Assembly (NCBI RefSeq): GCF_900089955.1
Contig: NZ_FLQX01000035.1
Span: 62,001-126,000 of the forward strand
Length of the DNA stretch: 64,000 nt
Reading direction: 5' to 3'
Source: Candidatus Accumulibacter aalborgensis
Lineage (GTDB): Bacteria; Pseudomonadota; Gammaproteobacteria; Burkholderiales; Rhodocyclaceae
This document shows positions 41,992-50,623 of the stretch, piece by piece. A program made the translations under genes and the position numbers. The notes under the pieces are model-generated. The model saw nothing but the letters and a program-made list of their open reading frames with translations. It was not told where the DNA came from and ran no database searches. Within the stretch, counting starts at the first letter, position 1. Every line of letters starts with the position of its first letter.

Positions 41992-42831
41992 TCAGAGGCG
42001 ACCGAGCAGCACTTCGGCGACGAATCGGCTACCGATGTAGGCCAGCAGCAGAACCATGAATCCGGCCAGCGTCCAGCGCAGTGCGACCCGGCCCCGCCAC
42101 CCGTAAACCCGGCGTCCGACCAGCAGGGCGGCAAAGATTCCCCAGGACGCAAAGGCAAACAAGGTCTTGTGGTCGAGGGCCATGGCCGTGCCGAAGAGAG
42201 CTTCGGAGAACATGACACCGCTGATCAGCGCGATGGTCAGCAGGCAGAAGGCAACGGAAATGACGCGGAAGAGCAGCGCTTCCATGGTCAGGATAGGCGG
42301 CAAGCTGCTCAGGCTCCGGCTCACTGCGCGCTGATGCAGTTTGCGCTCGGCAAAACCCATGAAAACCGCGTGCAGGGCGGAGAGGGTGAACAGGCTGTAG
42401 GCCAGCATCGCGGTCATGAAATGGAGCTGGAAACCCCAGGCGCCGGCGTTGGCCACGACGCGCAAATGGGGAAACACGGCCGGCGCAGCGGCGCACAGCG
42501 CGGCGAGCGGCAGGACCATCGGCTGCAGGCCGTCCATGCGCGAGCGGAAACTCTCCAGCCAGTAGATCAGAACTGCCAGCCAGAGCATCAGCGAGAGCGC
42601 AAAACTGAACGAAAAGCGCATGCCGCCGGCGCCGAACAGCCCTTCGTAGAGACCGAAGCCTTGCACCGCCAGCGCGCCCAAGATGGCTGCCCGCTCCCAG
42701 GTCTGCATCGGCAGGGCCAGCAGCGGCTGGTCGGTTTCACACCAGCGCGTGCGCCAGAAATGGAATCCCAAGGCAGCGTAGAGCAGCGACGAAACGACGT
42801 GTGGGAGAAGGTGCAGTAGAATGTCTGCCAT
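41992..42831 (-). CDS. ypjD: cytochrome c assembly-like inner membrane protein YpjD
   Basis: A 279-aa protein with eight or so membrane helices. It belongs to the CcsA/CcmC-like group: NAGAWGFQLHFMTAMLAYSL and ALDHKTLFAFASWGIFAAL hold the conserved His positions. In many betaproteobacteria it lies beside ffh, here divergent with a 30-bp gap. Its role in heme or membrane protein handling is not firmly known. Confidence 0.88.
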   Translation of the reverse strand: MADILLHLLPHVVSSLLYAALGFHFWRTRWCETDQPLLALPMQTWERAAILGALAVQGFGLYEGLFGAGGMRFSFSFALSLMLWLAVLIYWLESFRSRMDGLQPMVLPLAALCAAAPAVFPHLRVVANAGAWGFQLHFMTAMLAYSLFTLSALHAVFMGFAERKLHQRAVSRSLSSLPPILTMEALLFRVISVAFCLLTIALISGVMFSEALFGTAMALDHKTLFAFASWGIFAALLVGRRVYGWRGRVALRWTLAGFMVLLLAYIGSRFVAEVLLGRL

Positions 42832-42861
42832 CCTTGAAGTTTACACCAAGCCGGAAGCCAA

Positions 42862-44217
42862 ATGCTCGACAACCTGACTCAACGCCTTGCCCGCGTCATG
42901 AAAACGCTGCGCGGTGAAGCGCGCCTGACCGAAGCCAATATCGGCGATGCCTTGCGCGAGGTTCGCCTCGCCCTGCTCGAGGCCGACGTGGCCTTGCCGG
43001 CGATCAAGGAGCTGATCGCCGCCGTCAGGGAGAAGGCAGTTGGCGAAGAGGTGATCGGCTCGCTGAGCCCCGGCCAGGCGCTGATCGGTGTCGTCCATCG
43101 CGAACTTACGCGGCTCATGGGGGAGGCGCACAGCGGGCTGAATCTGGCCACCCAACCGCCGGCCATCGTCCTGATGGCCGGCCTGCAGGGGTCGGGCAAG
43201 ACGACCACGGTGGGCAAGCTGGCCAAGATGTTGCGCGAGACGCAGAAGAAGAAGGTGCTCGTCGTTTCCTGCGACGTCTACCGGCCCGCGGCCATCGAGC
43301 AGTTGAAGACGGTCGCTGGACAGGCGGGAGCCGATTTCTTTCCTTCGACAGCGACCGACAAGCCGGTCGACATCGCCCGCAATGCCGTCGACTGGGCGAA
43401 GCGGCACTACCACGACGTGCTACTGGTCGACACCGCCGGCCGTTTGGCCATCGACGAGGCGATGATGAAGGAGATCGCGGATCTGCATTCCGCGATCAAG
43501 CCGATCGAGACCCTGTTCGTCGTCGATGCGATGCAGGGCCAGGATGCGATCAATACTGCCAGAGCGTTCAGCGAGGTGTTGCCGCTGACGGGCATCATCC
43601 TCACCAAGCTCGACGGTGACTCGCGTGGCGGCGCGGCGCTTTCCGTTCGTCACGTCACCGGACGACCGATCAAGTATGCCGGGATCGGCGAGAAGCTGAC
43701 CGGCATCGAAGCGTTCCACCCCGAGCGGATGGCCTCGCGAATCCTCGGCATGGGCGACGTGCTGTCGCTCATCGAGGATGCCAGGAAAGGGATCGACGAG
43801 GAAAAGGCACTCGAGTTCGCGAAGAAGATGAAGTCGGGCAAGACCTTCGATCTCAACGACTTCAAGGACCAGGTCGGCCAGGTGCGCAAGATGGGCGGCT
43901 TGTCGTCGATGATGGAGAAACTGCCGCAGCAGTTTGCGCAGGCTGCGGGTCAATTGCCGGCAGGCGGTGAGGAGAAGGCGGTCGCCCGCATCGAAGGGAT
44001 CATCAACTCGATGACCCCTGCCGAGCGCACCCGGCCCGAGCTGCTCAAGGCGACACGCAAGCGCCGTATCGCTCTCGGCGCCGGCGTTCAGGTCCAGGAA
44101 GTCAACCGGCTGCTCAAGCAGTTCGAGCAGACGCAGAAGATGATGAAGCAGTTTTCGCGCGGCGGCATGGCGCAACTGATGCGCGGCATCAAGGGCATGT
44201 TGCCGGGGATGCGCTGA
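42862..44217 (+). CDS. ffh: signal recognition particle GTPase Ffh
   Basis: A 451-aa protein. N domain, then G domain with GLQGSGKTTTVGKLAK (G1), DTAGR (G3) and TKLDGDSRGGAAL (G4), then the Met-rich M domain (KMGGLSSMMEKLPQ, KRRIALGAGVQVQEVNRLLK, MMKQFSRGGMAQLMRG) that binds 4.5S RNA and signal sequences. It directs membrane proteins to the FtsY receptor. Full length for the family. Confidence 0.97.
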   Translation: MLDNLTQRLARVMKTLRGEARLTEANIGDALREVRLALLEADVALPAIKELIAAVREKAVGEEVIGSLSPGQALIGVVHRELTRLMGEAHSGLNLATQPPAIVLMAGLQGSGKTTTVGKLAKMLRETQKKKVLVVSCDVYRPAAIEQLKTVAGQAGADFFPSTATDKPVDIARNAVDWAKRHYHDVLLVDTAGRLAIDEAMMKEIADLHSAIKPIETLFVVDAMQGQDAINTARAFSEVLPLTGIILTKLDGDSRGGAALSVRHVTGRPIKYAGIGEKLTGIEAFHPERMASRILGMGDVLSLIEDARKGIDEEKALEFAKKMKSGKTFDLNDFKDQVGQVRKMGGLSSMMEKLPQQFAQAAGQLPAGGEEKAVARIEGIINSMTPAERTRPELLKATRKRRIALGAGVQVQEVNRLLKQFEQTQKMMKQFSRGGMAQLMRGIKGMLPGMR

Positions 44218-44373
44218 ACCGGCGCCGGCAGGTTCATGCTGCACCCGCAACAATTATGAGCATCAAGCAGGGAGATCGGTGTTAAAATCGCCAGTTGATC
44301 GACGTGCTAGCCGGTCAACCAAAAATCTTTTCGCTCGTTGTACTCATCTCATTGTCGATAAGGAACCGAATAA

Positions 44374-44673
44374 ATGAAGAACTCCCTCCTAGTTGCTGCG
44401 CTGATCGCCCTTGCCGTTACCGCCTGTGGCAAGAAAGAAGAAGCCAAGCCGGCCGCCGCTCCGGCTGCTGCACCTGCCGCCGCTGCACCTGCTGCAGCAC
44501 CTGCCGCTGCTGTTCCGCCAAGCGCACCTGCCGCCGCTGGTCAAGCCGCTTCCGACGCCGTCAAGGACGCAGCCAAGCCAGCCATGGACGCTGCCGCCGA
44601 AAAGACCAAGGAAGTTGCTGGCGCTGCCGCCCAGGGCGCTGCCGACGCTGCCAAGGACGCAATGAAGAAGTAA
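44374..44673 (+). CDS. Ala/Pro-rich small lipoprotein
   Basis: A 99-aa protein. MKNSLLVAALIALAVTAC ends in the lipobox VTAC, followed by GKKEEAK and a low-complexity Ala/Pro stretch (about residues 27-55), then a charged helix (SDAVKDAAKPAMDAAAEKTK). Probably a surface or periplasmic spacer-type lipoprotein. AAGGAA precedes the ATG. A good terminator follows. Confidence 0.85.
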   Translation: MKNSLLVAALIALAVTACGKKEEAKPAAAPAAAPAAAAPAAAPAAAVPPSAPAAAGQAASDAVKDAAKPAMDAAAEKTKEVAGAAAQGAADAAKDAMKK

Positions 44674-44691
44674 TTTCTTCGCGGAACCAGG

Positions 44692-44717
44692 AAAAGCCGG
44701 CGCAAGCCGGCTTTTTT
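44692..44717 (+). terminator. rho-independent terminator
   Basis: AAAAGCCGGC, loop GCAA, GCCGGCTTTT then more T. A ten-base perfect stem with T-run, 18 bp after the lipoprotein stop. It could also serve the convergent minus-strand gene that ends at 44737. Confidence 0.9.
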
Positions 44718-44736
44718 GTCGGCTGCCGCGGGCGGT

Positions 44737-45507
44737 TCACCGCAACTGCCGCCAATCGAATCCCCCTTCCTGATCGGCGATACCGATCCAGTCGTCGGCG
44801 CAACCGAGCGCCGACGCCAGCGCCCGCGCGGCCAGTTCCGGGCGGTTATTCTCCTGGCTCAGGTGGGCGGCGACCAGATGCTGCAAGCGCCGGGTATCGA
44901 CCTGGCGCAGAAGCGTCGCCGCCTGCTCGTTCTCCAGATGGCCAAAGCGACCGCCGATACGCTGCTTGAGCGCCGCGGGATAACGCGACGCTGCCAGCAG
45001 CGCCCGGTCGTGATTGCACTCGAGAACCAGTGCGTCACAGGCACGCAGGACGTGGACGATGTGCGCCGTGATCGAGCCGCTGTCGGTCAGTACGCCCAGG
45101 CAGTGCTGGCCGTCGCTGAAAGCATACTGCACAGGTTCACGCGCGTCATGCGGCACCGGGAAGGGCAGCACTTCGAGACTGCCGATGGCAAAAGGCGAGT
45201 GCCCGTCGATCAACCGGCAGTCTGGCAAGACGGTCTTTCCTCGCGCCGCGGCGGCATGCGTGCCGTGCGTCAGATAGACGGTGAGTTGGTGGCGACGCGC
45301 CAAGGCGAAGACCCCGGCGACGTGATCACCGTGTTCGTGGGTGACCACGATGGCTGCCAGGTCGGCGGGAGAAGCACCCAGTCTGGCCAGCCTGGCGGTG
45401 GCCATTCTCGTCGAAAACCCGCAGTCGACCAGCACCTTCGTCTCGCCGGCATCGACAATCAGTGCGTTCCCCTGACTGCCGCTGCCCAGCGATGCGAAGC
45501 GCATCAC
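44737..45507 (-). CDS. metallo-beta-lactamase-fold hydrolase (YycJ/WalJ-like)
   Basis: A 256-aa protein. RFASLGSGSQGNALIVDAG at the N-terminus and VVTHEHGDHVAGV with the THxHxDH zinc motif mark the fold; HNxD-like ECNHD and AHLSQENN are further ligands. YycJ-type proteins are 5'-exonuclease-like DNA-handling enzymes in some bacteria. Its start overlaps the bamC stop by 4 bp, as in many betaproteobacteria. Confidence 0.9.
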   Translation of the reverse strand: MMRFASLGSGSQGNALIVDAGETKVLVDCGFSTRMATARLARLGASPADLAAIVVTHEHGDHVAGVFALARRHQLTVYLTHGTHAAAARGKTVLPDCRLIDGHSPFAIGSLEVLPFPVPHDAREPVQYAFSDGQHCLGVLTDSGSITAHIVHVLRACDALVLECNHDRALLAASRYPAALKQRIGGRFGHLENEQAATLLRQVDTRRLQHLVAAHLSQENNRPELAARALASALGCADDWIGIADQEGGFDWRQLR

Positions 45508-46655
45508 TTCAACTGATCGAAGAGCAGATTGAGGATTCTCTTCGAGGTCTCGGACTTGTCCACGCCACCCTCGAGGGTCAGCACCTGGACCGTCGATCGG
45601 CTACCGTCGTCCTTGACGAAGATGCGGTACTGCGTTTGCGGTTTGCCGCTCGCACTCGACTTGAAGATATTCAGCTTGGACAGGAAGCCTTCTTCCTTCT
45701 TCTCGTTGTCGATTTCCGGGTCGACATAGCGAACGAAGTACAGGCCTCTGGAGCGATCGCGATCTTCTACCGTGAACCCGACCCGGTCGAGCGCCAGCCC
45801 AACTCGACGCCACGCGCGATCGAACGATTCCTCGACCTCGAGGGTACCGCTACCGTCAGCACCGCGCGACAGCCTCGCCCGCTCGACCGGCTTCTCCTGT
45901 GACGCCTGGATCGCTGCGGTGGCGCGCTTCTCTTCGCTCCCCAGGCGGACCATCAGACGACGCAGCATTTCGGCCTCCAGTTCGGGATCGGCCGGTCGCG
46001 GCTGCCACTTGGTCTGATCCTTTCCTTCGGAGACGAAGATTTCGTACATCCCCCGGTGACTGATGAAAATATCGGTGGTCCCCGGCGTCGTGCCCGGTTC
46101 GAGGCGGGTACGAAACTTGTCCCGCTCGGCCGTTGAGTAGACCGAATCGATCACCTTGCCGAGCAGGTTGCGCAGGAAGTCCTGCTCGATCTTGGCACGG
46201 TTCTCGGCCCAGTCGGTCTCCATCACGCCGGCGTCAGGCAACTCGAGCTTGATGACAAAACCGGTTTCCTGCCAGAAGTCCTTGACCGGCCCCCACAACT
46301 TGTCTGGCGACCCGGTGACGACCAGCCAGCGCTGATTTCCCGCCCGTTCGATGTGCGCTGTATCCACTTCCGGCAGGACGTCGCTTTGCTGCTGCGCCCT
46401 CGCCTGCGGTGAACGCTCGGCGTTGTAGGCCGAAAAAGTCGCCGCACCCTTGCCGCCAGTATCAGGAACCGCGTAACGGTCATCGCGCGCGGGCGAGGTC
46501 AGATCAGGAGGTACTTCAAGCGTCGGCACCTTGCTGGCGGACGCTGTCTTGTACTCGATTTTCTTGGGCTCGATCAAGGTCCCGGTGCAGGCTGCCAGGA
46601 TGAGCAGCAAGAGCGCGGGGCGAAAGCGCGAAAAACCGGCACCGACAGCATTCAT
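45504..46655 (-). CDS. bamC: outer membrane assembly lipoprotein BamC
   Basis: The ATG at 46655 (MNAVGAGFSRFRPALLLLI) has AGGA eight bases upstream and gives 383 aa; an ATG three codons earlier sits too close to the ribosome site. LILAACTG is the lipobox, with the short unstructured segment (TASASKVPTLEVPPDLTSP) that binds BamD, then two helix-grip domains. It is part of the BAM complex that inserts outer-membrane beta-barrels. It lies directly after dapA, the arrangement found in E. coli. Confidence 0.9.
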   Translation of the reverse strand: MNAVGAGFSRFRPALLLLILAACTGTLIEPKKIEYKTASASKVPTLEVPPDLTSPARDDRYAVPDTGGKGAATFSAYNAERSPQARAQQQSDVLPEVDTAHIERAGNQRWLVVTGSPDKLWGPVKDFWQETGFVIKLELPDAGVMETDWAENRAKIEQDFLRNLLGKVIDSVYSTAERDKFRTRLEPGTTPGTTDIFISHRGMYEIFVSEGKDQTKWQPRPADPELEAEMLRRLMVRLGSEEKRATAAIQASQEKPVERARLSRGADGSGTLEVEESFDRAWRRVGLALDRVGFTVEDRDRSRGLYFVRYVDPEIDNEKKEEGFLSKLNIFKSSASGKPQTQYRIFVKDDGSRSTVQVLTLEGGVDKSETSKRILNLLFDQLK

Positions 46656-46669
46656 CTTGACCATCCTGA

Positions 46670-47554
46670 CTAAACCAGCACGCCAGCCTGCCCCATGGCA
46701 GCACGGACCTGGGCGTGGCATTCCGGCGACAGCGGCGTCAGCGGCAAGCGCAGCCCATCCTCGATCAGGCCCAGTTGCTGGCAGGCCCATTTGACCGGAA
46801 TCGGGTTCGCCTCGCAGAACAACTGACGATGCAGACCGAGCAGGCGTGAGTTCAATTCACGCGCCTTGAGCGCGTCGCCGGCCAGCGCTGCCGCGCACAT
46901 GTCGTGCATCAAGCGCGGCGCGACATTGGCGACCACCGAGATGTCTCCCTGCGCACCCATCAGGATCAAGGCACAGGCACTGGCGTCGTCACCGCTATAG
47001 ACGGCAAAGCCAGCGGGGGCGCGACAGATCAGTTCAATGCCGCGATCCATGTTGCCGGTAGCATCCTTGATGCCGACAATGTTCGGAACGGCCGCCAGGC
47101 GGAGCGCGGTGGCATTGCTCATGTCGGCGACCGTCCGGCCCGGCACGTTGTAGAGGATCAGCGGGATATCGACGGCTTCGGCAATCGCCGTGAAGTGGCG
47201 ATAGAGCCCTTCCTGCGTCGGCTTGTTGTAATACGGCACTACCGACAGCGCGGCGCTGGCGCCCGCCTGCCGGGCGAAGCGAGTCAGTTCGATGGCCTCA
47301 GCGGTTGAATTGCCTCCCGTGCCGGCAATGATCGGGAGGCGACCGGCCGCCTGCTCGACCGCGACCCGAATCAGCTCGCAGTGTTCCTCGACGTTGACTG
47401 TCGGCGATTCGCCTGTCGTTCCGACAATGACGATGGCATCAGTCAGTTCATGCACATGGAAGTCGACCAGGCGGCGCAGGGCGGGCAAGTCGAGGCTACC
47501 GTCGGCGTTCATCGGGGTGACGATCGCGACGATCGATCCTGTAATCGTGGTCAT
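46670..47554 (-). CDS. dapA: 4-hydroxy-tetrahydrodipicolinate synthase DapA
   Basis: A 294-aa TIM-barrel enzyme that condenses pyruvate with aspartate semialdehyde in lysine and peptidoglycan precursor synthesis. The Schiff-base Lys is in [10 protein letters not shown], the catalytic Tyr in [18 protein letters not shown], and [12 protein letters not shown] is the pyruvate-binding GTTGE segment. The start has no overlap with another gene; bamC follows by 14 bp. Confidence 0.96.
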   Translation of the reverse strand: MTTITGSIVAIVTPMNADGSLDLPALRRLVDFHVHELTDAIVIVGTTGESPTVNVEEHCELIRVAVEQAAGRLPIIAGTGGNSTAEAIELTRFARQAGASAALSVVPYYNKPTQEGLYRHFTAIAEAVDIPLILYNVPGRTVADMSNATALRLAAVPNIVGIKDATGNMDRGIELICRAPAGFAVYSGDDASACALILMGAQGDISVVANVAPRLMHDMCAAALAGDALKARELNSRLLGLHRQLFCEANPIPVKWACQQLGLIEDGLRLPLTPLSPECHAQVRAAMGQAGVLV

Positions 47555-47697
47555 TGGGTGAGCGCCCGAGAGTTAACCGAAAGGGTTTTGCCGTGGCAAG
47601 TCAAGGACTGGATTCTAACCGAAGGCCGGCGTCTTGGCCATGAAAAAAGCCACCCACCGAGCGCCCGAGGCCTGCCCTGTCGCGGCCTCGATCGTCT

Positions 47698-48624
47698 TCA
47701 GATATCAGCCAGTGCCCGGAGATGGGCGGTCACGCTGCGCGCCAGCGCCGACAGCGAGTAACCGCCCTCGAGCATCGACACGATTCGCCCCTGAGCGCTC
47801 TCGTCGGCCACTTGCTTCACTTGTTCGGTCACCCAGGCGTAATCCTTTTCGAGCAGTTTCAGGCCGCCCATCTCGTCTTCGTAGTGGGCGTCGAAACCGG
47901 CCGAAATGAACAGCATTTCCGGCTGGAACGCACGCAGACGCGGCATCCAGAGGTCGCTCACCACGCGCCGGAACTCCTCCCCGTCGGCCCCCCTGCCGAG
48001 TGGCACGTTGAGCATGTTGGCCGCCGGATGTTCGGTACCGCTATAGGGGTAAAAGGGATGCTGGAAGGTACTGACCATCAATACGTGTTCGTTGCCCTTG
48101 AAGCAGTCCTCGGTGCCATTGCCGTGGTGCACGTCGAAATCGATCACCGCTACCCGCGAGAGCTTGTGCGCCGCCAGCGCATGCGCCGCTGCGACGGCAA
48201 TGTTGTTGAAAAAACAGAAGCCCATCGCCGCATTGCGCTCTGCATGGTGACCCGGCGGACGGACCGCGCAGAAGGCGTTCTGAACCTCCTTGGTCATCAC
48301 CAGGTCGACGGCCAGCACGCCGGCCCCCGCCGCCCGCAGTGCCGCCTGCAAGGTGTGCCGATTCATCGCCGTGTCCGGGTCGAGGTGAACGATGCCCAAC
48401 TCGGGCGAAGCACGCTTGACATGCGCGATGTGCGTCGCCGCATGCACGCGCCCGAGTTGCTGCAAGGTCGCCAGGGGCGCCTCATGATAAGCGAAATACG
48501 AATCCAGCCCTTGGGCAATCATGTGGTCGCTGATTGCGGTCAGCCGATCCGGTGCCTCGGGATGGTAGGAACCCATGTCATGCAGTTGACATTCGCGGTG
48601 GGTGATGAATGCAGTGCTGGTCAC
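47698..48624 (-). CDS. histone-deacetylase-family (AcuC/acetylpolyamine-amidohydrolase-like) protein
   Basis: A GTG at 48624 (VTSTAFITHRECQLHD) with AAAGG upstream gives 308 aa. Zinc-site motifs: FCAVRPPGHHAERNAAMGFC and IDFDVHHGNGTEDCF, then SAGFDAHYEDEMGGL. These enzymes deacylate acetyl-lysine or acetyl-polyamines. The substrate cannot be told. Divergent from moxR with about 110 bp between. Confidence 0.92.
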   Translation of the reverse strand: MTSTAFITHRECQLHDMGSYHPEAPDRLTAISDHMIAQGLDSYFAYHEAPLATLQQLGRVHAATHIAHVKRASPELGIVHLDPDTAMNRHTLQAALRAAGAGVLAVDLVMTKEVQNAFCAVRPPGHHAERNAAMGFCFFNNIAVAAAHALAAHKLSRVAVIDFDVHHGNGTEDCFKGNEHVLMVSTFQHPFYPYSGTEHPAANMLNVPLGRGADGEEFRRVVSDLWMPRLRAFQPEMLFISAGFDAHYEDEMGGLKLLEKDYAWVTEQVKQVADESAQGRIVSMLEGGYSLSALARSVTAHLRALADI

Positions 48625-48734
48625 TGTTGCCTTTCTGCTGCAGATCGAGGCCGCCATGGGCAGCAAAATCTGTGAAGGATCGAGTTGTTCGCTAATCGTT
48701 TATTATCGTCCCAATTGCCCCACGACGACAAGCC

Positions 48735-49661
48735 ATGCCCACCTCCAGCAGACAATCGCCGCTCACTGAAGTTCTGGCCGCCGCCGATGCGGTCATCCTT
48801 GGCAAGAGCGCGCAGACCCGACTGGCCCTCTGTTGTCTTCTGGCCAGGGGGCATCTGTTGATTGAGGACCTGCCGGGAGTCGGCAAGACGACTCTGGCGC
48901 ACACCATGGCGCGGCTGCTTGGCCTGCAGTTTTCGCGCATCCAGTTCACCAGCGACATGCTGCCGGCAGACATTCTGGGCGTCTCGATCTTCGACCGCGA
49001 GCACGGCAATTTCAGGTTTCTCCCCGGTCCGGTGTTCTGCCAGGTGCTGCTGGCTGACGAAATAAACCGTGCCACGCCGAAGACGCAGAGCGCGCTGCTC
49101 GAAGCCATGGAAGAGGGCCAGGTGACTACCGAGGGGGAAACGCGGCCACTCCCTGAGCCGTTTTTCGTCATCGCCACGCAGAACCCTTCCAGCCAGATCG
49201 GTACCTTTCCATTACCTGAATCACAACTCGATCGCTTCCTGCTGCGCATAGAACTCGGTTACCCGGACCACGACGCCGAGCGCTTGCTGCTCGAAAGCGG
49301 CGGCCGACGCCAGCAATTGCCGGCGCTGGCTGCCCGCCTTGGCGCGCAGGACTTCGCGCCCTTCCAGCAGCAGGCGGCAGCCATCCACGCCTCACCGGCA
49401 TTGCTTGATTACCTGCAGCGGCTGGTCGAAGCCACCCGCCATGAGCCGCGCTTTATCCATGGCCTGAGTCCACGGGCGGCCCTGTCGCTACTCGCCGCGG
49501 CGCGCGCCTGGGCGTTCACGGCCGGCCGCAAGATGGTGCTCCCGGAAGACGTGCAGGCCGTACTGCCCGCCGTCGCCCGCCACCGGCTGCATCTGGTCAG
49601 CGGCAACCACGCCGACGCGGAGGACATAAGGGCGCTGATTCGCTCCGTGGGTCTGGCCTGA
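48735..49661 (+). CDS. MoxR-family AAA+ ATPase
   Basis: A 308-aa AAA+ ATPase. Walker A is LLIEDLPGVGKTTLAH and Walker B is VLLADEINRATPKTQSALLEA; sensor-type ATQNPSSQIGTFPLPESQLDR follows. MoxR ATPases act as chaperones or metal-insertion helpers. It overlaps the DUF58 gene by 1 bp, and with the transglutaminase-like gene forms the usual moxR-DUF58-tgpA set. Confidence 0.93.
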   Translation: MPTSSRQSPLTEVLAAADAVILGKSAQTRLALCCLLARGHLLIEDLPGVGKTTLAHTMARLLGLQFSRIQFTSDMLPADILGVSIFDREHGNFRFLPGPVFCQVLLADEINRATPKTQSALLEAMEEGQVTTEGETRPLPEPFFVIATQNPSSQIGTFPLPESQLDRFLLRIELGYPDHDAERLLLESGGRRQQLPALAARLGAQDFAPFQQQAAAIHASPALLDYLQRLVEATRHEPRFIHGLSPRAALSLLAAARAWAFTAGRKMVLPEDVQAVLPAVARHRLHLVSGNHADAEDIRALIRSVGLA

Positions 49662-50623
49662 TGCGTACGCTGGCCGCCGTCCAGCGCTGGCTGTTCCGCC
49701 TGGGACCTGACGAGGACTTGCCGATCGTCCTCACCCAGCGCCGCATTTTCATCCTGCCGACGCGCGGCGGTGTGCTCTATGCAAGCGTCCTCGCCGTCAT
49801 GCTGATCGGCGCCATCAACTACAACCTGAGCCTGGGTCATGCGCTCGTTTTTCTGCTTGCCGGGCTGGGCCTCGTGGCCATGGTGGAGACTTTCCACAAC
49901 CTCTTCGGCCTGCGTCTGCATCCGGGTCGCCCGGAAGCTGTTTTCGCCGGCGATCTGGCACGCTTCCCTCTGCAGATCGAAAACGCCCGCCGCCAGGGAC
50001 GTCGCGCGCTCGAATTCTCTTTCGAGCACCAGCCAGCGGTCACCGTTGACGTTCCTGCCGAAGGTCAGGCGGTGGTCGCCGTTCCCTGCGCCGCTCAACG
50101 GCGGGGCCGCCTGGACCCCGGTCGGGTGACGCTGGCCAGCCGCTACCCTCTCGGGCTCTTTCGCGCCTGGAGCTATCCGCAGCCGGTGTTTTCGTGCGTC
50201 GTCTATCCCCGACCGATGCGCACGCCGCTGCCGCCACTGTCATCGGCACGACACGCCGACAATCGGCACGGTGACGGCGGCCAGGAAGACTTCGCGGGTT
50301 TGCGGCCACGCCAGGCCAGCGACCCGACCCGGCACGTCGCCTGGAAAGCGGTGGCGCGCAGATCCGACGAGCAACCGTTACTGGTCAAACAGTTCGCCGG
50401 CGGCGCCGCGGAAGAATTGTGGCTGGACTGGTCGCTGACCCCCGCCGACCGCGGCCTCGAAGATCGGCTGTCGATTCTCGCCGGCTGGATCGTCGCTGCC
50501 GAGGAGCTCCAGGTGCGCTACGGCCTCAGTCTGCCCGGACGCCGCCTGGCGCCCGCGCAGGGCCCGAAACATCGGGCAGACTGCCTGCACGTTCTCGCCC
50601 TGTACCGCGACAACGATCCATGA
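49661..50623 (+). CDS. DUF58 domain protein
   Basis: A 320-aa protein with two membrane helices near residues 30-75 (GGVLYASVLAVMLIGAINY, LVFLLAGLGLVAMVETFHN), then the DUF58 soluble part, with DFAGLRPRQASDPTRHVAWKA, which matches the F-x-x-LR-Y-x-x-GD-x-x-R-x-IxW pattern. It shares 1 bp with moxR and 4 bp with the tgpA-like gene, so all three are co-translated. Confidence 0.92.
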   Translation: MRTLAAVQRWLFRLGPDEDLPIVLTQRRIFILPTRGGVLYASVLAVMLIGAINYNLSLGHALVFLLAGLGLVAMVETFHNLFGLRLHPGRPEAVFAGDLARFPLQIENARRQGRRALEFSFEHQPAVTVDVPAEGQAVVAVPCAAQRRGRLDPGRVTLASRYPLGLFRAWSYPQPVFSCVVYPRPMRTPLPPLSSARHADNRHGDGGQEDFAGLRPRQASDPTRHVAWKAVARRSDEQPLLVKQFAGGAAEELWLDWSLTPADRGLEDRLSILAGWIVAAEELQVRYGLSLPGRRLAPAQGPKHRADCLHVLALYRDNDP